Source: Dechloromonas hortensis (GTDB lineage: Bacteria; Pseudomonadota; Gammaproteobacteria; Burkholderiales; Rhodocyclaceae). From it: a stretch of 64,000 bases of DNA. Positions 61,758-64,000 of this stretch are shown in pieces; the first letter of the stretch is position 1, and each line of letters begins with the position of its first letter. Below the pieces are notes generated by a model. That model was not told where the DNA came from and did no database searches. It saw only the letters and a program-made list of their open reading frames with translations. The stretch lies in assembly GCF_009469765.1 (NCBI RefSeq), contig NZ_SSSQ01000006.1, positions 124,001 through 188,000 on the forward strand, in the 5' to 3' direction. The position numbers were made by a program, and so were the translations under genes.

Positions 61758-61982
61758 ATGAACTGGGATATCGTTGAAGGCAACTGGAAGCAATTCAAGG
61801 GCACAGTCAAGTCACAGTGGGGCAAGCTGACCGATGATCACCTCGACGTGATCGCCGGCAAGCGCGACCAGCTCGCCGGCAAGTTGCAGGAGAGCTACGG
61901 CATCACCAAGGATGAGGCGGAGAGGCAGATCAAGCTTTTCGAAGATTCCAACAAGGACTTTCGTCCGCCGGGGGCTTCCTGA
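61758..61982 (+). CDS. CsbD-family stress protein
   Basis: This 74-residue protein matches CsbD: MNWDIVEGNWKQFKGTVKSQ, WGKLTDDHLDVIAGKRDQLAGKLQESYG (in part) and KDEAERQIKLFE. It is a small hydrophilic helical protein, stress-induced in many bacteria. A good AAAGGAG ribosome site precedes it. Its 3' part overlaps the predicted start of the zinc-ribbon gene in another frame. Confidence 0.93.
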   Translation: MNWDIVEGNWKQFKGTVKSQWGKLTDDHLDVIAGKRDQLAGKLQESYGITKDEAERQIKLFEDSNKDFRPPGAS

Positions 61983-62199
61983 CGGGGGCAACAATCTCCC
62001 TAGCAAAAGTCTTTCCGGCCCCGGGGGCAGCCTCGTCTCTCACGGACGTTCCTGTCCGCGGTGCAACGGTTCGACAAACCGTATCTCCCGACGTGCGATC
62101 GATCTGATTTTGAGCATTTTCGTTCCGGTTCACCGCTACCGTTGCCGTGATTTGCGCTGTGGTTGGGAAGGTAATCTGCGCGAGAGGGAAAGCCCATGA
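61912..62199 (+). CDS. Small zinc-ribbon protein overlapping csbD
   Basis: The C-terminal half contains a clear two-pair zinc ribbon: CPRCNGSTNRISRRAIDLIL, then VPVHRYRCRDLRCGWEGNL (Cys pairs C-x2-C and C-x4-C). I recall the same CPRC...RIPRRAID...CGWEG pattern as a recurring small betaproteobacterial protein. The only ATG in frame (61912) lies inside csbD, so the true start is uncertain and the first 45 residues may not be translated. The stop overlaps the next ATG by 4 bp (ATGA), which supports the frame. Confidence 0.6.
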   Translation: MRRRGRSSFSKIPTRTFVRRGLPDGGNNLPSKSLSGPGGSLVSHGRSCPRCNGSTNRISRRAIDLILSIFVPVHRYRCRDLRCGWEGNLRERESP

Positions 62200-64000
62200 A
62201 CGCCCCAGACCTGAGTAATGCACTGACCCGTGTACTGCTTGTCGAGGATGATCCAGCCGATGCTCGGCTGATCAACGATGCGCTTGCCAATTCGACAGGG
62301 CAAATCTATCAGGTGGAATGGGTGAGCAATCAGGTGTCGGCGCTCAAATACCTGGATACGCTAGCCGTCGATGTCATCCTGCTTGATCTGAGCCTGCCTG
62401 ACGCTCAGGGACTCGAGGTTTTCGACCAGATTTACAGTGTGGCGCCAAATGCGCTAATTCTGGTTCTTAGCAGTGCCAACGACGAGGCCTTGGCGCGCGA
62501 GGCCGTGCAACGCGGGGCCAACGATTACCTGACAAAAGGCGCCATCGACGCGCATTGGCTGCCGCATGCCCTGCGCTATATCCAGGATCGCAAGGCGAGC
62601 CAGGACGCGCAGCAAGACAGCGAAGAGCATTTTCGCGCCATGAGCGATTCTTCGCCGCTGGGCATTTTCGTCTCCGATACACAGGGTAATTGTGTCTATA
62701 CAAACGAGGCTTACCACAAGATCTCCGGGTTCGATTTCGAACAGGCGCTGGGCACCAACTGGAGCATGGCGATTCATCCAGACGATCGGCTACGCATTGT
62801 CTCCGAATGGCGCGATGCGGTATGCGGGCATACAGCCTTTCAGGCCGAGGTGCGCTTCATGCGAAAGGACGGGACCATCGTCTGGACCCGCCTGAATGCG
62901 GCCGCCATGCCCGATGGCCGGCGTTCGCGCGGCCGGGTGCAGACGGTCGAGGATATTACCGAGCGCAAGGCGGCAGATATTGAATTGCAGCTGGCGCGCG
63001 AAGACTTGTTTCAGGAAAAGGAGCGGGCCCAGGTGACGCTCAACTCGATTGGCGATGCCGTTCTGTGCACCGATATCGCAGGTAATGTCACCTATCTCAA
63101 TCAGGTGGCCGAGACGATGACCGGCTGGTCCTTGGCGGAAGCGCAGGGACAGCCGTTGAGCGATGTCTTCCGGATCATCAACGGGGCGACCCGGCAACCT
63201 GCCGACAATCCGGCGCAGCGCGCCATTGCCGAGAACCGGGTGGTCGGGCTGGCGATGGACAGCATACTGATCCGGCGCGATGGCATCGAATCCGACATCG
63301 AGGACTCTTCGGCGCCGATCCACAACCGGGATGGCCGGGTCGCCGGCGCCGTCATCGTCTTTCACGATGTCAGCGAATCGCGGGCCATGGCGCAGAAAAT
63401 GTCTCATCTGGCCCAACATGATTTCCTGACCGGGCTACCCAATCGCCTGCTGCTGACCGAGCGCTTTTCCCGGGCGATCGGCCAGGCCCAGCGGCACCAC
63501 AAGCAGGTGGCGTTGCTCTTCCTGGACATGGATTATTTCAAGAACATCAACGATTCACTGGGCCATGTCATCGGAGACCAGTTGCTGCAGTCGGTAGCGA
63601 AGCGTCTGGGTGAATGCATTCGGACAACGGACACGGTATGCCGCCAGGGTGGCGACGAGTTCGTGATCCTGCTGGCCGAGATCGAGCGGCAGCAGGATGC
63701 GGCTCAGGTTGCCGAGAAACTGCTGGCAGCGCTGCTTGTGCCGCATCGCATCGCCGGTCACGAACTGCATATCACGCTGAGCATAGGGATCAGCATCTAT
63801 CCGGATGATGGTTCTACCGCCGATGCCGTGATGCAGAATGCGGATACCGCGATGTATTACGCCAAGGCCAAGGGGCGCAACAATTACCAGTTCTTTACGC
63901 CCGAGATGAACACCCGGGCCATCCAGCGTTTGTCGGTCGAAAACAATCTGCGCCGGGCTTTGAAACAGGGCGAGTTCGAGGTGTACTACCAGCCGAAAAT
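62196..64000 (+). CDS. Response regulator-PAS-PAS-GGDEF-EAL protein, 3' truncated by the window
   Basis: 601 residues are visible and the frame is open at the window end. Order of domains: receiver (about 10-130, VLLVEDDPADARL, phosphoacceptor in VILLDLSLPDAQG, TKG loop); first PAS (about 150-265, GTIVWTRLNAAAMPDG); second PAS (about 280-400, FHDVSESRAM); GGDEF (about 405-570, HDFLTGLPNRLLL, DMDYFKNINDSLGH and an intact RQGGDEFVILL); and the start of EAL (ENNLRRALKQGEFEVYYQPK). It could both make and break cyclic di-GMP. The gene overlaps the zinc-ribbon stop. No partner histidine kinase is visible. Confidence 0.9.
   Translation, partial: MNAPDLSNALTRVLLVEDDPADARLINDALANSTGQIYQVEWVSNQVSALKYLDTLAVDVILLDLSLPDAQGLEVFDQIYSVAPNALILVLSSANDEALAREAVQRGANDYLTKGAIDAHWLPHALRYIQDRKASQDAQQDSEEHFRAMSDSSPLGIFVSDTQGNCVYTNEAYHKISGFDFEQALGTNWSMAIHPDDRLRIVSEWRDAVCGHTAFQAEVRFMRKDGTIVWTRLNAAAMPDGRRSRGRVQTVEDITERKAADIELQLAREDLFQEKERAQVTLNSIGDAVLCTDIAGNVTYLNQVAETMTGWSLAEAQGQPLSDVFRIINGATRQPADNPAQRAIAENRVVGLAMDSILIRRDGIESDIEDSSAPIHNRDGRVAGAVIVFHDVSESRAMAQKMSHLAQHDFLTGLPNRLLLTERFSRAIGQAQRHHKQVALLFLDMDYFKNINDSLGHVIGDQLLQSVAKRLGECIRTTDTVCRQGGDEFVILLAEIERQQDAAQVAEKLLAALLVPHRIAGHELHITLSIGISIYPDDGSTADAVMQNADTAMYYAKAKGRNNYQFFTPEMNTRAIQRLSVENNLRRALKQGEFEVYYQPK

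Overview
The window looks like a chromosomal segment of a betaproteobacterium, most likely of the Rhodocyclaceae (Dechloromonas/Azonexus-like). This is an inference from moderately high GC, betaproteobacterial small families (DUF3460, DUF3079), the gene repertoire and PAS/GGDEF-rich signalling. No rRNA, tRNA, CRISPR array or complete insertion sequence was seen. The first gene (tssM) and the last (a response-regulator PAS-GGDEF-EAL protein) run off the window.

1-23.2 kb is a type VI secretion system. tssM-tagF-ompA (+) converge on tssJ-K-L-A (-). A divergent promoter region near 7.4 kb separates tssJ from a + strand operon: TPR lipoprotein, tssB, tssC, hcp, tssE, tssF, tssG, clpV, a Tae4-like protein that appears to lack its catalytic residues, vgrG, a two-domain peptidoglycan-hydrolase effector and its putative periplasmic immunity protein. 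A short in-frame vgrG remnant marks the right edge. A strong terminator sits between hcp and tssE, directly against the tssE start codon.

23.2-32.1 kb is one tightly packed minus-strand operon: sufB-C-D-S-U, a DUF59 protein, a Rieske ferredoxin, a JAMM peptidase, a single-chain ubiquitin-like/rhodanese/E1 protein, and a CysM-type cysteine synthase. It joins protein-thiocarboxylate cysteine synthesis to Fe-S cluster assembly. An IscR-like 27-bp palindrome lies just outside it, at 33.26 kb, in front of a small Cys-rich DUF3079 gene.

32.2-64 kb is a stress and envelope region. It holds a CheB-CheR-PAS fusion, a VIT-family metal transporter, many small secreted proteins and lipoproteins, a SYLF protein, an MCE-type lipid transporter (permease, ATPase, MlaD, PqiC-like), a PLD-type synthase, and a CRP-like regulator fused to PAS domains and a degenerate GGDEF. 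It continues with a stress protein, pgl-zwf-gnd, a GapN-like dehydrogenase, an esterase, a PRC-barrel protein, cbpA-cbpM, phosphoketolase, DUF1328, DUF3309, DUF883, CsbD, a zinc ribbon and the final signalling protein.

The most interesting pattern is a 21-bp box, TATGTGCG-N7-ACAGAG, or TGTGCG-N4-CGCACA in its most symmetric form. It recurs in noncoding DNA between 36 and 62 kb, usually about 70-175 bp upstream of a small stress or envelope gene. It has the same TGTG-N8-CACA geometry as CRP sites. The CRP-like regulator at 45.9-48.4 kb lies in the middle and keeps the Arg-Glu pair that reads TGTG in CRP. I infer a local, possibly undescribed stress regulon that includes a candidate small RNA near 45.75 kb.
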